A stretch of 64,000 nt of DNA from VFJZ01 sp046598415 (GTDB lineage: Bacteria; Actinomycetota; Thermoleophilia; Gaiellales; F1-60-MAGs149): assembly GCA_046598415.1 (NCBI GenBank), contig JBKJIG010000034.1, positions 1-64,000 on the forward strand, written 5' to 3'. The notes beneath the pieces are model-generated. The model saw only the letters and a program-made list of their open reading frames with translations. It did not search any database and was not told the origin of the DNA. Of this stretch, positions 42,096-51,226 are shown piece by piece; positions within the stretch are counted from its first letter, which is position 1; each line of letters starts with the position of its first letter. The translations under genes were made by a program, and so were the position numbers.

Positions 42096-43286
42096 TCAGG
42101 GTGGGTCTGAGAGGTCGAGGCTCTCCGCCACGCGCGGCAGCGGCACGCCCTGCACGAGCAGCGACGCGAAGACGACGACCGCGGTGAGCGCGAGGATGGT
42201 GTTCCCCTCTGCCAGGCCGGCGGCGACCGGCAGGCTGGCGAGCAGGATCGGCACGGCGCCGCGCAGACCCGCCAGCGACCCGAACAGCGACTCGGCCCGC
42301 GAGTAGCCGAACAGCTGCAGCGTCGGATACGTGAGCACGGGCCGGAGGACGAGCATGATCACGGCCGCCAGCACCAGCCCGTCGACGGCGACGTCGCCGA
42401 GGTCGACCTTCGTGACGGCGACGCCGAGCAGCACGAACATCGCCACCTCACCGAGGTGCGCCATCTCGGAGTGGAGCGCGACCACGTCGTCCCGGTCGGG
42501 GACATCCCGGTCGCCCGCCACCAGGCCGAACAGGTAGACCGCCACGAAGCCCGAGCCATGCAGCAGGGCGGCGCCGCCGAACGTCACCGCGGCGCCGGCC
42601 AGGATCGCCAGCGCGGGCGCCGCCGGAATCGTCGGCCGCAACGGCCCGATCACTCGCGTCAGCGCCAGCGCCACCACCACGCCGACGGCGACGCCGATGA
42701 CTCCCTCGCGCACCATCGCCACCGCGAGCTCGCTCGCCGAAGCCGTCTCGCCCTTCGCAGCCACATCCACCAAGCCGACCGCGAGCGCGATCGCGATCGG
42801 ATCGTTGAGTCCCGCCTCGCCCTCCAGCACCCGGCCGATGCGGCCGATGCGAGCCGCTTGCCCGGCGAGCGCCGAGAACACCGCGGCCGGATCGGTCGGG
42901 GCCAGCACGGCGCCGATGATGAGCGCGGCGGACCACGGCAGGCTCGTCAGCTCGTGCGCCAGCACGGCGATCGCGGCGAACGACAGCAGCGTCCCCACCA
43001 CGCCCAGCGCCAGCACCGGCCCGAGGACGGCGCGAAACGCCCGGAAGCCGCAGCGCAGCCCGCCGTCGGCGAGGATGATCACGAGCGCCACGGTGCCGAC
43101 GATCTGCAGAATGTCGCCGGTGATCGCGTCCTGCGCCTCGGACGAGCCGCCGATCACGACGCCGAGCGCGAGGAACAGCAGCGGGTCGGGCAGCCGCAGC
43201 CGTGTGGCGGGCGGCTGCAGCAGCAGCGCGGCCAGGCCGATGGCGCCAACGACGGCGACCAGCTCGGCGATATCGCGGGCGGACAT
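42096..43286 (-). CDS. Cation/proton antiporter (CPA1/NhaP type)
   Basis: A 396-residue membrane protein with about 12 helices. The ion-site region includes GAVLAPTDPAAVFSAL (residues about 126-141) and LEGEAGLNDPIAIALAVGLVD (about 156-176), typical of NhaP2-like K+ or Na+/H+ antiporters. It lacks the C-terminal cytoplasmic TrkA-C domain found in larger NhaP2 forms, so it is a short version. Expected role is pH and cation homeostasis. It is separate from neighbours. Confidence 0.9.
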   Translation of the reverse strand: MSARDIAELVAVVGAIGLAALLLQPPATRLRLPDPLLFLALGVVIGGSSEAQDAITGDILQIVGTVALVIILADGGLRCGFRAFRAVLGPVLALGVVGTLLSFAAIAVLAHELTSLPWSAALIIGAVLAPTDPAAVFSALAGQAARIGRIGRVLEGEAGLNDPIAIALAVGLVDVAAKGETASASELAVAMVREGVIGVAVGVVVALALTRVIGPLRPTIPAAPALAILAGAAVTFGGAALLHGSGFVAVYLFGLVAGDRDVPDRDDVVALHSEMAHLGEVAMFVLLGVAVTKVDLGDVAVDGLVLAAVIMLVLRPVLTYPTLQLFGYSRAESLFGSLAGLRGAVPILLASLPVAAGLAEGNTILALTAVVVFASLLVQGVPLPRVAESLDLSDPP

Positions 43287-43344
43287 CGCCGGGAATCGTA
43301 CTCGTGGGCCCCGTCACTCCTGCGGTGGCGAGGTCAGCGAAGGT

Positions 43345-43554
43345 TCAGCCGGGTCGCCGACCCGCTATCTCGAACAGCGCCGCGCCATCCGTCGCGTCAC
43401 CGACGTCGCGGTAGAGGTAGACCTCGCCGGCCTTCTCGTCGTCGAACTCGTCCACGGCAGGGGTCGACTCGCCGGTCTTCACCACGAACGCGGGACGGTC
43501 CGCACGCTCCTCCGTCTGGCCGTCCCACGGGCCGCCGACGAAGCGCGCGATCAC
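43345..43554 (-). CDS. Small hypothetical protein
   Basis: A 69-residue acidic protein starting MIARFVGGPWDGQTEER. A VGGPWDG-type N-terminus is found in many small actinobacterial and phage proteins of unknown function. No signal peptide or helix-turn-helix is visible. It lies alone between the antiporter gene and an AAC(3)-family gene. I cannot assign a function. Confidence 0.5.
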   Translation of the reverse strand: MIARFVGGPWDGQTEERADRPAFVVKTGESTPAVDEFDDEKAGEVYLYRDVGDATDGAALFEIAGRRPG

Positions 43555-43710
43555 GAGCGGCCGCCGGCAGTGCCGACGAGGTGGACGGGCGTCGTGCGCA
43601 TCAACTCACTCCCTCCGGGGACGCCCGCACCTTACCGCTGATCGGCCTCCAGGACGACGGAGCGCGAGCCGCCGTTCGTCGGCCAACCGGTCGCCGTCCA
43701 CCGGCGAAAC

Positions 43711-44526
43711 TCACGAGCGGTGCGCGTCGATCCAGGCCCGCGCGAACCGCACCAGGTCGCGCTGCGGCATCAGCCGGGCCTCGCCGTGCCCCGCGGCGCC
43801 GACCCGTTCGAGACCCGTCTCGGCCGCGAATGCCGCACCGATGGCGGGGAAGTCGTCCTCGTCGTACGCGACGTCCTGCCACCGCACCCAGCGGCGCTCG
43901 CCGTCGACGAGCGCCGGCGCGGTCGCCTCGACGACGTTGCGGTCACCCCACCCGCCGCCGACCTCGGCCACGTGCAGCGAGGTGTTCGACTCGTGTCCCA
44001 CGCCGAGCAGCAGCACCTGCCCGTCATGGCGGGCGACTCGGCCGAGCGGCGAGTCCGGGCCGATGCTCCAGTCGAGCGGATGGGTGCCGCAGAGCTCCTC
44101 CGCCAGCGGCCCGATGGCGGCGAACGAGTAGTGCGGATGCGGGCTCCGGACTGCGTCGCGCCGGCACAGCACGGTGGCGGCCAGCGCGCCCATCCACGGT
44201 GCCGGCGTCTCGTCGGCGCGATAGGCCGGCAGCGCGTCCCGGATCTGATCCCACCAGGCCTCCGGGACGGGCGGGTTCTTCCAGCCCGACGGATCGGAGA
44301 GGTGGTTCGAGTGAGCGGGCACCACCAGGGTGCCGGCGGGGCCGAGCACGTCGAGCAGCGCGTGCAGGACGGCCGGCGCACCGCCCGCCACCCAGCCGAG
44401 CTTCGACAGCGACGCGTGCACGACCAGCACGCCGCCCGATCGCACGCCGAGCGCGCGCAGATCGGCCGCCAGCGACACCGTGGTGACCGGCGACGCGGCG
44501 CGCGAGATCAGGTCGCCTTCGGGCAC
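43711..44526 (-). CDS. AAC(3)-family aminoglycoside N-acetyltransferase
   Basis: A 271-residue protein of the AAC(3)/YokD family. The N-terminal VVHASLSKLGWVAGG fits the family HSSLxxxG motif and HPHYSFAAIGP is the conserved second motif, with the catalytic His and acidic residues retained. These enzymes acetylate the 3-amino group of aminoglycosides with acetyl-CoA. Chromosomal members often have other substrates, and resistance should not be assumed. GTG 44526 was chosen because the family N-terminus begins soon after it. No mobile-element context is present. Confidence 0.85.
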   Translation of the reverse strand: MPEGDLISRAASPVTTVSLAADLRALGVRSGGVLVVHASLSKLGWVAGGAPAVLHALLDVLGPAGTLVVPAHSNHLSDPSGWKNPPVPEAWWDQIRDALPAYRADETPAPWMGALAATVLCRRDAVRSPHPHYSFAAIGPLAEELCGTHPLDWSIGPDSPLGRVARHDGQVLLLGVGHESNTSLHVAEVGGGWGDRNVVEATAPALVDGERRWVRWQDVAYDEDDFPAIGAAFAAETGLERVGAAGHGEARLMPQRDLVRFARAWIDAHRS

Positions 44527-44560
44527 CGCGACAGTCTCGCACCCGCCGCCGGCGAGTGCC

Positions 44561-44872
44561 TCAGGCGCTCGCCTCGCGCTCCAGCAGGGTGTACGGCGCC
44601 CAGCCGGCGTGCTTGCCGGCGTCGTGGTCGAACCGCACACGGGCGCCGAGCGTCTCCATGATGCCCTCGGTCGCGCCGTACGTGGTGACGTCGATCTCGG
44701 TGATCTCCCCCGCGGTGCCGGCCTCGTAGAACCGCTCGCCGAAGGTGTAGTCGTGATTCAGCCGGACACGATCGCCGGGCGCGTAGGTGTGCTCGTCGCC
44801 GGCCACGTCGACGATCTGGCCGGCGGCCTTCGTCGCATCCGGTTCGCCATGCGCGCGATCTCCACGCTCCAT
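44561..44872 (-). CDS. Small hypothetical acidic protein
   Basis: A 103-residue protein I do not recognise. It is Asp/Glu-rich, with VDVAGDEHTYAPGDRVRLNHDYTFGERFYEAGTAGEITEIDV as its central beta-rich part (key blocks APGDRVRLN and YEAGTAGEI). The pattern resembles an SH3-like barrel. AGAGGAA lies upstream of the ATG at 44872. It is 34 bases upstream of the AAC(3) gene on the same strand. Confidence 0.6.
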   Translation of the reverse strand: MERGDRAHGEPDATKAAGQIVDVAGDEHTYAPGDRVRLNHDYTFGERFYEAGTAGEITEIDVTTYGATEGIMETLGARVRFDHDAGKHAGWAPYTLLEREASA

Positions 44873-44947
44873 CTCGTTTCCTCTCGTCGGTACCCGGACC
44901 CTTCCCGGCATCGGCCTCGTTCGAAACCCCCGGGCCGGCGGAAGCGA

Positions 44948-47722
44948 TCAGGCGGGGTCGGATTCGAGCGTGGCGCTGCGCTCGTCGAAGCGCCACGGCA
45001 GGTCGGCCGTCAGCAGGCCATCGACCTCCGCACGCGTCAGCGGCCGTGCGAAGTAGTAGCCCTGCGCGAACTCACAGCCGATCGCCTGCAGCGACGCCAG
45101 CTGCTCGCGCGTCTCGACCCCCTCCGCGACCACGACCAGCCCGAGCGCGCGGGCCAGCTGACGGGTCGCCACGACGATCGCCGTATCGGTCTCGTCGCGC
45201 CCCATGCCGGCGACGAACGAGCGGTCGAGCTTCAGGACGTCGAGCGGCAACCGGCGCAGGTGGCCGAGCGAGGAGTAGCCGGTCCCGAAGTCGTCCAGCA
45301 GCAACCGCACCCCGAGGCGCTTGATCTGCAGCAGGCGAGCGACGTGCTCCGGGTTGTCGTCGAACACGACGGTCTCGGTGATCTCGAGCCCGAGCTGGCC
45401 GGGCGGGATGCCCGAGGCGGCGAGGCTCGTCGCGATGAAGTCGGGCAGCCCGCCATCGGCGAGCTGGAGCGCCGACAGGTTCACGTTCACCGAGATCGGC
45501 GAGTCGGGTGCCATCGCGTTCCAGCGAGCCGCATCGGCGCAGGCTTGGGCGATCACGAACCGCCCCAGCTCGATGATCGCGCCGGTCTCCTCGGCGATCG
45601 CGATGAACGCCACCGGCGGCACCAGCCCGCGGGTCGGGTGCTGCCAGCGGATCAGGCCCTCGACCGACGCCACCGAGCCGTCGGTGAGCGCCACGATCGG
45701 CTGGTAGTACAGGTCGAACTCGCGGCGCTCGAGCGCGCCGCGCAGGTCGGCCTCGGTCTGCAGGCGGTCGAGCATTCGCGCGCGCATCTCGTTGTCGAAC
45801 AGCTCGGCCCGGCCCCGCCCGGCGGCCTTCGCGCGGTACAGCGCCGTGTCGGCGTCACGCATCGCCTCCTCGACGGAGGCGCCGCCGCGACGCACCACGA
45901 TGCCGATGCTGGCGCCCGGCATCGAGCGCTCCGGATCGGCCAGCGCGCGCAGCAGGCGCTCGGCCAGCGCGAGGGCCTCCTCCGGGCTGGACAGCGCCTC
46001 GGCGATGACCGCGAACTCGTCGCCACCCACGCGGGCCACGGTATCGCCGGGACGCAGCGCCGCGGTGAGCCGCTCGGCGGCGGCGACCAGCAGCGCATCG
46101 CCTGTCGAGCGGCCGTACGAGTCGTTCACGTCCTTGAAGCGGTCGAGGTCGACGTAGAGCACGCCGACGAGGGTGTCGTCCCGTCCGGCCCGGTCGAGCG
46201 CCAGCTGCAGCCGGTCGTGCAGCAGCGCGCGGTTGGGGATGCCGGTGAGGGCGTCGTGCATCGCCTGGTGGCGGATCGTCTGCTCGGACTCGGCGCGTTC
46301 GATGGCGCCGCCGATGACGTTTGCGACGGACTCCAGGAACAGCAGATCGTCCGGCGTGAAGACGCGCCGTCGCGCCTGCAGCACGCAGATGATGCCCCAG
46401 ACCCGGTCGGGCAACCTGATCACGAAGCACGCGCCGCCCAGCATGCCGGTCGCGGTCATCGACGCCGACGTGGCGCCGAAGCGCTCGTCGGAGGCGAAGT
46501 CGTCGACTACGACCGAGACGCCGTCGGCGATCGCCACGCCGGTCATGGTGTCGGGCGAGGCGGGGAACCGCACGCCGACGTGCCCCTCGGGACTGCCGGC
46601 GGCCGCACGGGCGACGGCCTGGCCGTCGCCGAGCGCCTCGACCACGTACGCGGTCGACGTGTCGAGGATCTCCGCAACGCGGCCGATGGCGGCGTCGAGC
46701 AGGTTGTCGAGACCGCTGCCGGCGAGCGCGATCGCGCTCAGCTCGTTGACCGCGGTCTGCTGCAGGATGCGCCGCTGCAGCGCCTCCCGGGCCTCGGTCT
46801 CGGAGATCGCGAGGGCGACCAGGTCGGCGAACCGCGCGAGCCGCGCCTCGGCCGTCGCCGGGATCCCGCCGGGCTGGGCGGAGTTGATGGATAGCGCCCC
46901 CCACAGGTGGCCGCCCACGTGCACCGGCACGGCGACGCGCTCGACCAGATCGGACACGAGCGCGTCGGGCACCTCCGGCCTGCGGATCCGCGCCGCGAGA
47001 CCGGTGCGGTAGACAGCCGACGAGACGTGCGGCCCGGAGAGGTCGAGCTTCGACCCCACCTCGAGGCCGGACATCGGCACCTTCGACCACAGCCCGGCGA
47101 CCAGCCCGTCGCCGTCGTCCTCGAACCGCACGACGGCGCCGGTGTCGACGTCGAACAGCAGCGCGACCTCGTGTGAGACGACGTCGGCCACGGCGGCGAT
47201 GTCCGGGCGCGCGGCGACGAACACGGCGACGCGATGCAGGGCATCCTGCTTCGCGCCGAGGCGCAGGGTCTCGTCCCTGGCCTCGGCCCGAGCCGTGACG
47301 TCCTCCGTGAAACCGACGTAGACGGCGGACTCGGCGCAGTCGATGCGAACGACGCGGTCGGCCACGTGCCGGATCGCGCCCGTCTCGGCATGGATGATGC
47401 GGTACTCGTGCGCGCCGGAGCGGATCTCCGTGCCCGCAAATTCCTTCCAGCCGGCGGTGACGCGTTCACGGTCGTCGGGATGCACCACGGCCGACCAGCC
47501 ATCCTCCCACCACTCGTCGATGGTCTGCCCGGTCAGCTTCGTCCAGCGGCTCGAGATCGCCACCGCGCGGCCATTGGCCGCGTACAGCCACGCCGCCATG
47601 GGCAGCGCGTCGATCGCAGCCGCGAGCTCCGCCTCCTTCGGCAGGCCGAACGGCCACGAGCCGCTCAGCAACGCTCGCAGCAGCACGTCCATGCCGCCTG
47701 GATCGCCGCTGAGCCCTGCCAC
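44948..47722 (-). CDS. Cyclic-di-GMP enzyme, PAS-GAF-GAF-GGDEF-EAL
   Basis: A 924-residue soluble multidomain protein. PAS occupies about 33-145. Two GAF-like domains follow at about 165-310 and 330-480. GGDEF occupies about 490-645 with ARVGGDEFAVIA (566-570) intact. EAL occupies about 665-915 with EGLIRW (688), DDFGTGYSSL (810-819), KLDRSF and EGVET. Both catalytic domains retain their key residues, so it could both make and break c-di-GMP, with the sensors deciding. GTG 47722 is a tentative start; ATG 47692 is possible. Confidence 0.9.
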   Translation of the reverse strand: MAGLSGDPGGMDVLLRALLSGSWPFGLPKEAELAAAIDALPMAAWLYAANGRAVAISSRWTKLTGQTIDEWWEDGWSAVVHPDDRERVTAGWKEFAGTEIRSGAHEYRIIHAETGAIRHVADRVVRIDCAESAVYVGFTEDVTARAEARDETLRLGAKQDALHRVAVFVAARPDIAAVADVVSHEVALLFDVDTGAVVRFEDDGDGLVAGLWSKVPMSGLEVGSKLDLSGPHVSSAVYRTGLAARIRRPEVPDALVSDLVERVAVPVHVGGHLWGALSINSAQPGGIPATAEARLARFADLVALAISETEAREALQRRILQQTAVNELSAIALAGSGLDNLLDAAIGRVAEILDTSTAYVVEALGDGQAVARAAAGSPEGHVGVRFPASPDTMTGVAIADGVSVVVDDFASDERFGATSASMTATGMLGGACFVIRLPDRVWGIICVLQARRRVFTPDDLLFLESVANVIGGAIERAESEQTIRHQAMHDALTGIPNRALLHDRLQLALDRAGRDDTLVGVLYVDLDRFKDVNDSYGRSTGDALLVAAAERLTAALRPGDTVARVGGDEFAVIAEALSSPEEALALAERLLRALADPERSMPGASIGIVVRRGGASVEEAMRDADTALYRAKAAGRGRAELFDNEMRARMLDRLQTEADLRGALERREFDLYYQPIVALTDGSVASVEGLIRWQHPTRGLVPPVAFIAIAEETGAIIELGRFVIAQACADAARWNAMAPDSPISVNVNLSALQLADGGLPDFIATSLAASGIPPGQLGLEITETVVFDDNPEHVARLLQIKRLGVRLLLDDFGTGYSSLGHLRRLPLDVLKLDRSFVAGMGRDETDTAIVVATRQLARALGLVVVAEGVETREQLASLQAIGCEFAQGYYFARPLTRAEVDGLLTADLPWRFDERSATLESDPA

Positions 47723-47810
47723 CTCTTCCCATCATAGTGTCGCCCCGGGACGGCCTCGCGATCGTGGGCGACAGTCTCGCCCTGCCGTTCGCCGCAGGAC
47801 GGATCCGACG

Positions 47811-49187
47811 CTAGGCTGCGGCGCGGAGCGCGCCGACGACCTCGTCGACGGCACCCGAGCGGATACACCGGATCAGCGCCGCCACGACGGCCGGATCGAA
47901 CTGCGTGCCGGCGTTGCTCTCCAGCTCGCCGATCGCCACCGGCAGCGGCAGCGCCTTGCGGTACGAGCGATCGGTGGTCATGGCATTGAACGCGTCGCAG
48001 CAGGCCACGATGCGCGCCACCAGCGGCGCCTCCTCGCCGACGCTTCCGTCGGGGTAGCCCTTGCCGTCCCAGCGCTCGTGGCAGGCGCGGACGATGTCGC
48101 CGATCTCGCTGAGCGCTCCACCGACCCGGTGCAGGAGCCGCTGCCCCTCGACGGTGTGCGTCTCGATCAGCTCGCGCTCCTCCGGCGTCAGCTTGCCGGG
48201 CTTCGTGATGATCTCGTTCGGGATCGCGATCTTGCCGACGTCGTGCAGCAGCGCCGCCAGCTCGGCCTGCTGCCGCGTCCGCTGCGGCACGCCCATCTCG
48301 TCGCAGACGGCGCAGGTCAGGTCGACGACGTCGCGGCTGTGGGAGCCGGTGTAGGAGTCGTCGGCCTCGATCACGTCACCCAGCAGCAGGGCGGTGCCAC
48401 GGTACGCGGTCGACAGCTCGAGCACGTTCGAGATGCGCGCGCTGCGCTCGCGCGCGAAGACCACGATCAGCAGCATCAACGGCAGCACCAGCAGCACCGC
48501 GCCGGGGCTGCCCACATCGGTGGCGACGATGGCGGCCAGCAGGCCGATCGGCGCCAGCAGGCAGTCGACCAGGAACACCCAGGCCATGGGGCGCAGCAGC
48601 TCGCGGGCCGAGACGTCGCGGGCGATGCGCTGGCCGAGCAGCGTCGAGCCGAGGTCGCCGGCGAACTGCGCGACCAGGATCGCGCCGAGCAGCGGCACGC
48701 TCCCCATGCCGGGCCGCGGTTCGCCGGCGACGAGGACGACGATCGCCGGCGGCACCGAGTACCAGGCGTAGGCGACCGTGGTCGCGGCGCGCTCGAAGTG
48801 CAGCCGGCCGCGCATGAACGCGGGCAGGTCGCCGATCAGCAGGGCTGCCGCGACCGTGAGCGGCACCAGCGGCACAGGCAGCAGGAAGAGCGCAGGCACC
48901 AGGGCCAGCTCGGCGGGAACGGCGCTGCCACTCCCGACCTCGAACTCGATGCCCGTCGACACCACGTACACGACACCGACCGCGACCAGCGCGCCCCACG
49001 TGAGGGGCCGATCGGACCCCGCGACGAGCGGCAGCAGCGCCGCGGACACGAGCAGCCCGATCGCGAACGTCCACGCGTGCAGGCGTTCGCGGCCGCTCAG
49101 CCCCTTGCTCAGCCGACCTCTCCGCTCCTGGACGAGACCCTCCTGGATCTCGTCCGCACTGCCGTCGAGCAGGCGTTGCTGCATCAA
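47811..49187 (-). CDS. Membrane-bound HD-GYP phosphodiesterase
   Basis: A 458-residue protein. Six or more membrane helices (about 38-245) form a sensor-like N-terminus. The cytoplasmic HD-GYP domain follows, with ALLHDVGKIAIPNEI (His315-Asp316) and HERWDGKGYPDG (370-381). The GYP motif is GYP at 377-379 and metal-binding His residues are intact, so it should hydrolyse c-di-GMP. It lies 88 bases upstream of the GGDEF-EAL gene in the same direction, so the two may be transcribed together. ATG 49187 or 49184 could be the start. Confidence 0.9.
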   Translation of the reverse strand: MMQQRLLDGSADEIQEGLVQERRGRLSKGLSGRERLHAWTFAIGLLVSAALLPLVAGSDRPLTWGALVAVGVVYVVSTGIEFEVGSGSAVPAELALVPALFLLPVPLVPLTVAAALLIGDLPAFMRGRLHFERAATTVAYAWYSVPPAIVVLVAGEPRPGMGSVPLLGAILVAQFAGDLGSTLLGQRIARDVSARELLRPMAWVFLVDCLLAPIGLLAAIVATDVGSPGAVLLVLPLMLLIVVFARERSARISNVLELSTAYRGTALLLGDVIEADDSYTGSHSRDVVDLTCAVCDEMGVPQRTRQQAELAALLHDVGKIAIPNEIITKPGKLTPEERELIETHTVEGQRLLHRVGGALSEIGDIVRACHERWDGKGYPDGSVGEEAPLVARIVACCDAFNAMTTDRSYRKALPLPVAIGELESNAGTQFDPAVVAALIRCIRSGAVDEVVGALRAAA

Positions 49188-49230
49188 GCCCCCTATCGGC
49201 TTGGATCACCACCGCCTTGACTGCCGGGTC

Positions 49231-49269
49231 CGCGCCCCCGGAAGCGCAGATCGCGTTTCCGGGGGCGCG
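49231..49269 (-). terminator. Perfect 13 bp hairpin after the secreted protein gene
   Basis: CGCGCCCCCGGAA (49231-49243) and TTCCGGGGGCGCG (49257-49269) form a perfect 13 bp stem around a 13-base loop. It begins 7 bases past the stop of the gene at 49276-49944 on the minus strand. There is no U-tract. It may serve as a transcript end or RNA-stability element. Confidence 0.55.
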
Positions 49270-49275
49270 CCGCGC

Positions 49276-49944
49276 TCAGTGCCCCTTGAAGGGGTCGACG
49301 TAGAAGTCGTCGAGCTGCCAGCGGGCGGCCGCCGCGCCGCCGCCGACGGCCTTGAACCGGAACGTGACCGGCAGCGCGCCGTCCGCGGACGTGAGGGCGA
49401 ACAGGTTCACCACCACCGGGATGATCGGCGTCGGATGCCACGAGGATCCGGCCGTCAGGGTCGCGACGGGCAGCTCGGTGACCCTGCCGTTGCCGTCCCG
49501 GGTCAGCACGGTGACCTGGAGCTTCGAGGCGGCGGCACCGGTATTGCGGGCGAACAGACGAATCGTCGGGTGGCCCGCGCTCAGGCAGGTGACGGGCGAG
49601 ACGGCCTCGCCGCCGTTGGCCAGGGACAGCACCCGGCCGGTGCCGCGCGGCGACGGCGCGGTCACGAGCCGCGCCTCGTCGTTCAGGTCCCAGTCACCCT
49701 TGGCGGCGAAGTCGCCGTTCGGCGCCAGCACGTACAAGGCGGGATCGCCCCAGGGCCGGAACACGGCGGACATGTCCTGGTCGCCGCACGTGCCGAGCAC
49801 GTTCAGGTTCTCGACGTTCGTCACCGTGGCGCCGAGATCGATGGGGCCGAGCGACAGGGCCGCCGACGCGGAGGCCGTGACGCCGAGCGAGGCGGCGGCG
49901 GCGGCTGCGAAGACTCCGAGAACGAAGCGAGGGGCGACGCGCAT
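49276..49944 (-). CDS. Secreted protein of unknown function
   Basis: A 222-residue protein with a signal peptide (about 1-29, ending ASASA). The mature part is beta-rich, with CGDQDMSAVFRPWGDPALYVL near residue 53. A pair of cysteines and the conserved C-terminal WQLDDFYVDPFKGH follow. I do not recognise an enzyme. A good Shine-Dalgarno AAGGAG lies 5 bases before the ATG. It is probably an exported structural or carbohydrate-binding protein. A -10-like box overlapping an inverted repeat precedes it. Confidence 0.7.
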   Translation of the reverse strand: MRVAPRFVLGVFAAAAAASLGVTASASAALSLGPIDLGATVTNVENLNVLGTCGDQDMSAVFRPWGDPALYVLAPNGDFAAKGDWDLNDEARLVTAPSPRGTGRVLSLANGGEAVSPVTCLSAGHPTIRLFARNTGAAASKLQVTVLTRDGNGRVTELPVATLTAGSSWHPTPIIPVVVNLFALTSADGALPVTFRFKAVGGGAAAARWQLDDFYVDPFKGH

Positions 49945-49983
49945 TGAGACTCCTTGGAGGATTGACCTGCCCCCGTATGAAAC

Positions 49984-49996
49984 AGGTTATAAACCT
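49984..49996 (-). promoter_or_regulatory. Inverted repeat over -10-like box of the secreted protein gene
   Basis: AGGTT and AACCT flank a 3-base centre. The minus-strand TATAAC lies within it and fits a -10 hexamer. A weak GTTTTC sits about 17 bases upstream. It may be a promoter with an overlapping operator. Only the repeat is certain. Confidence 0.4.
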
Positions 49997-50055
49997 CCAT
50001 TTCCTACCGAAAACGGGTGATTTTGACAGCGCGACTCGTCGATCGTCCGGCCTGC

Positions 50056-50832
50056 TCAGCGAGCGCGAACGTCGGCGAACGCCGACGTCAGGGCGCCGCC
50101 GACCACCGAGGCGTCGCCGAGCGCGATCACGTCGAATCCCATCGCCAGCAGGCGGCGGGCGTCGGCGGCGTCGTTGGCGAGCGATCCGACGGGCTTGCCG
50201 ACGGCGGCGGCCGCGGCGAGTACTCGCTGCACGGCGGCGGTGTGCGTCTCGTTCCAGAAGGCGCCGGGCGTGCCGAGCGACGTGGTCAGATCGTAGTGCC
50301 CGATCCACAGCACGTCGACGCCGTCGACGGCCGCGATCTCCTCGGCGTGCTCGACCCCGGCCACCGTCTCGATCTGCGGCATCAGCACGACCTCGCGGTT
50401 GGCCTTCGCGAGCGTCGCCGGCAGCCCCTCGGGCTCGATGTCGTCGGCGTAGTAGACCGCTACGCCCCGCGATCCGATCGGGGCGTAGCGGGCGTAGTCG
50501 ACGATCTGCCGTGCCTGCCCGGCGCTCTCCACCATCGGGATCATCAGCCCCAGCGCGCCCAGGTCGAGCGTCAGCGACACCGAGTTGCGCTGACTGTCGC
50601 GGCAGCGCGCGAACGGCGTGATGCCGGCGGCGCGGGCGGTCTCGAACAGCACCTTCATGGTCTCGGGCGACCAGCCGCTGTGCTCCATGTCGTAGAGGAC
50701 GAAGTCGGCACCCGCCGACCGCGCCATGCGGGCGAGGCCGGTCGTGCCGAACTCGAAGATCATCAGGCCGGTCGGAGATTCGCCGGCCTCGAGGGCCCGG
50801 CGCACGCCGTTCTCGCGCATCGGCGGGAGCAT
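50056..50832 (-). CDS. HpcH/HpaI-family aldolase
   Basis: A 258-residue class II (metal-dependent) aldolase of the HpcH/HpaI fold. Motifs are GADFVLYDMEHSGW (residues about 40-53), metal-site Glu in MPQIETVAGVEHAEEI and Asp in LWIGHYDLTTSLG. The family cleaves 2-keto-3-deoxy or 4-hydroxy-2-oxo acids into pyruvate plus aldehyde. Substrate cannot be read here. The gene is not coupled to its neighbours. Start at ATG 50832; ATG 50820 is equally possible. Confidence 0.88.
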   Translation of the reverse strand: MLPPMRENGVRRALEAGESPTGLMIFEFGTTGLARMARSAGADFVLYDMEHSGWSPETMKVLFETARAAGITPFARCRDSQRNSVSLTLDLGALGLMIPMVESAGQARQIVDYARYAPIGSRGVAVYYADDIEPEGLPATLAKANREVVLMPQIETVAGVEHAEEIAAVDGVDVLWIGHYDLTTSLGTPGAFWNETHTAAVQRVLAAAAAVGKPVGSLANDAADARRLLAMGFDVIALGDASVVGGALTSAFADVRAR

Positions 50833-51027
50833 GGCACTTCACGGTCGCCGCCGCTGCCGGCGGTCGGGCCAGCGGATGTCGCGGCGCTGCAGCGGGCGGC
50901 GGCGCCGTCGCCTCCATCCGGATGACGGTCCTGCGGTCGATCCGGGCGACAGCGCCGGGCTGCACGCGTGACGTCCCGGTCCGAAACGGGCCCGATCGCC
51001 CCGATCCCGTCACCGAACACGCCGTTC

Positions 51028-51062
51028 GTGGCCGTTTTCGCACCGCGTGCGAAAACGGCCAC
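51028..51062. repeat. Perfect 16 bp arm palindrome, copy 1
   Basis: GTGGCCGTTTTCGCAC (51028-51043) and its exact reverse complement (51047-51062) enclose CGC. In RNA it would be a 16 bp hairpin with a 3-base loop. There is no U-tract. A second, partly degenerate copy follows at 51193. The pair resembles small palindromic repeats or BIME-like elements. Confidence 0.75.
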
Positions 51063-51192
51063 CGCAGCGTCGTCCGCGTCCCCGCGCCGGCCCCGGCCGT
51101 CGTTCAGTCCGGGCGACTACCACGGCGGCGGTGCACGACGAGCGCGCGGACCGTGCCGAATCTTGCGATTCGGGTCACGCGACACGCGTACC

Positions 51193-51226
51193 GTGGCCGT
51201 TTTCGCACGCGGTGCGGAACGGCCAC
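51193..51226. repeat. Same palindrome, copy 2 (3' arm degenerate)
   Basis: The left arm (51193-51208) is identical to copy 1. The centre is GCG, and the right arm has lost one base and changed another (GTGCGGAACGGCCAC). Comparison with copy 1 shows arm erosion. The spacing between copies is 165 bases start to start. Confidence 0.7.
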
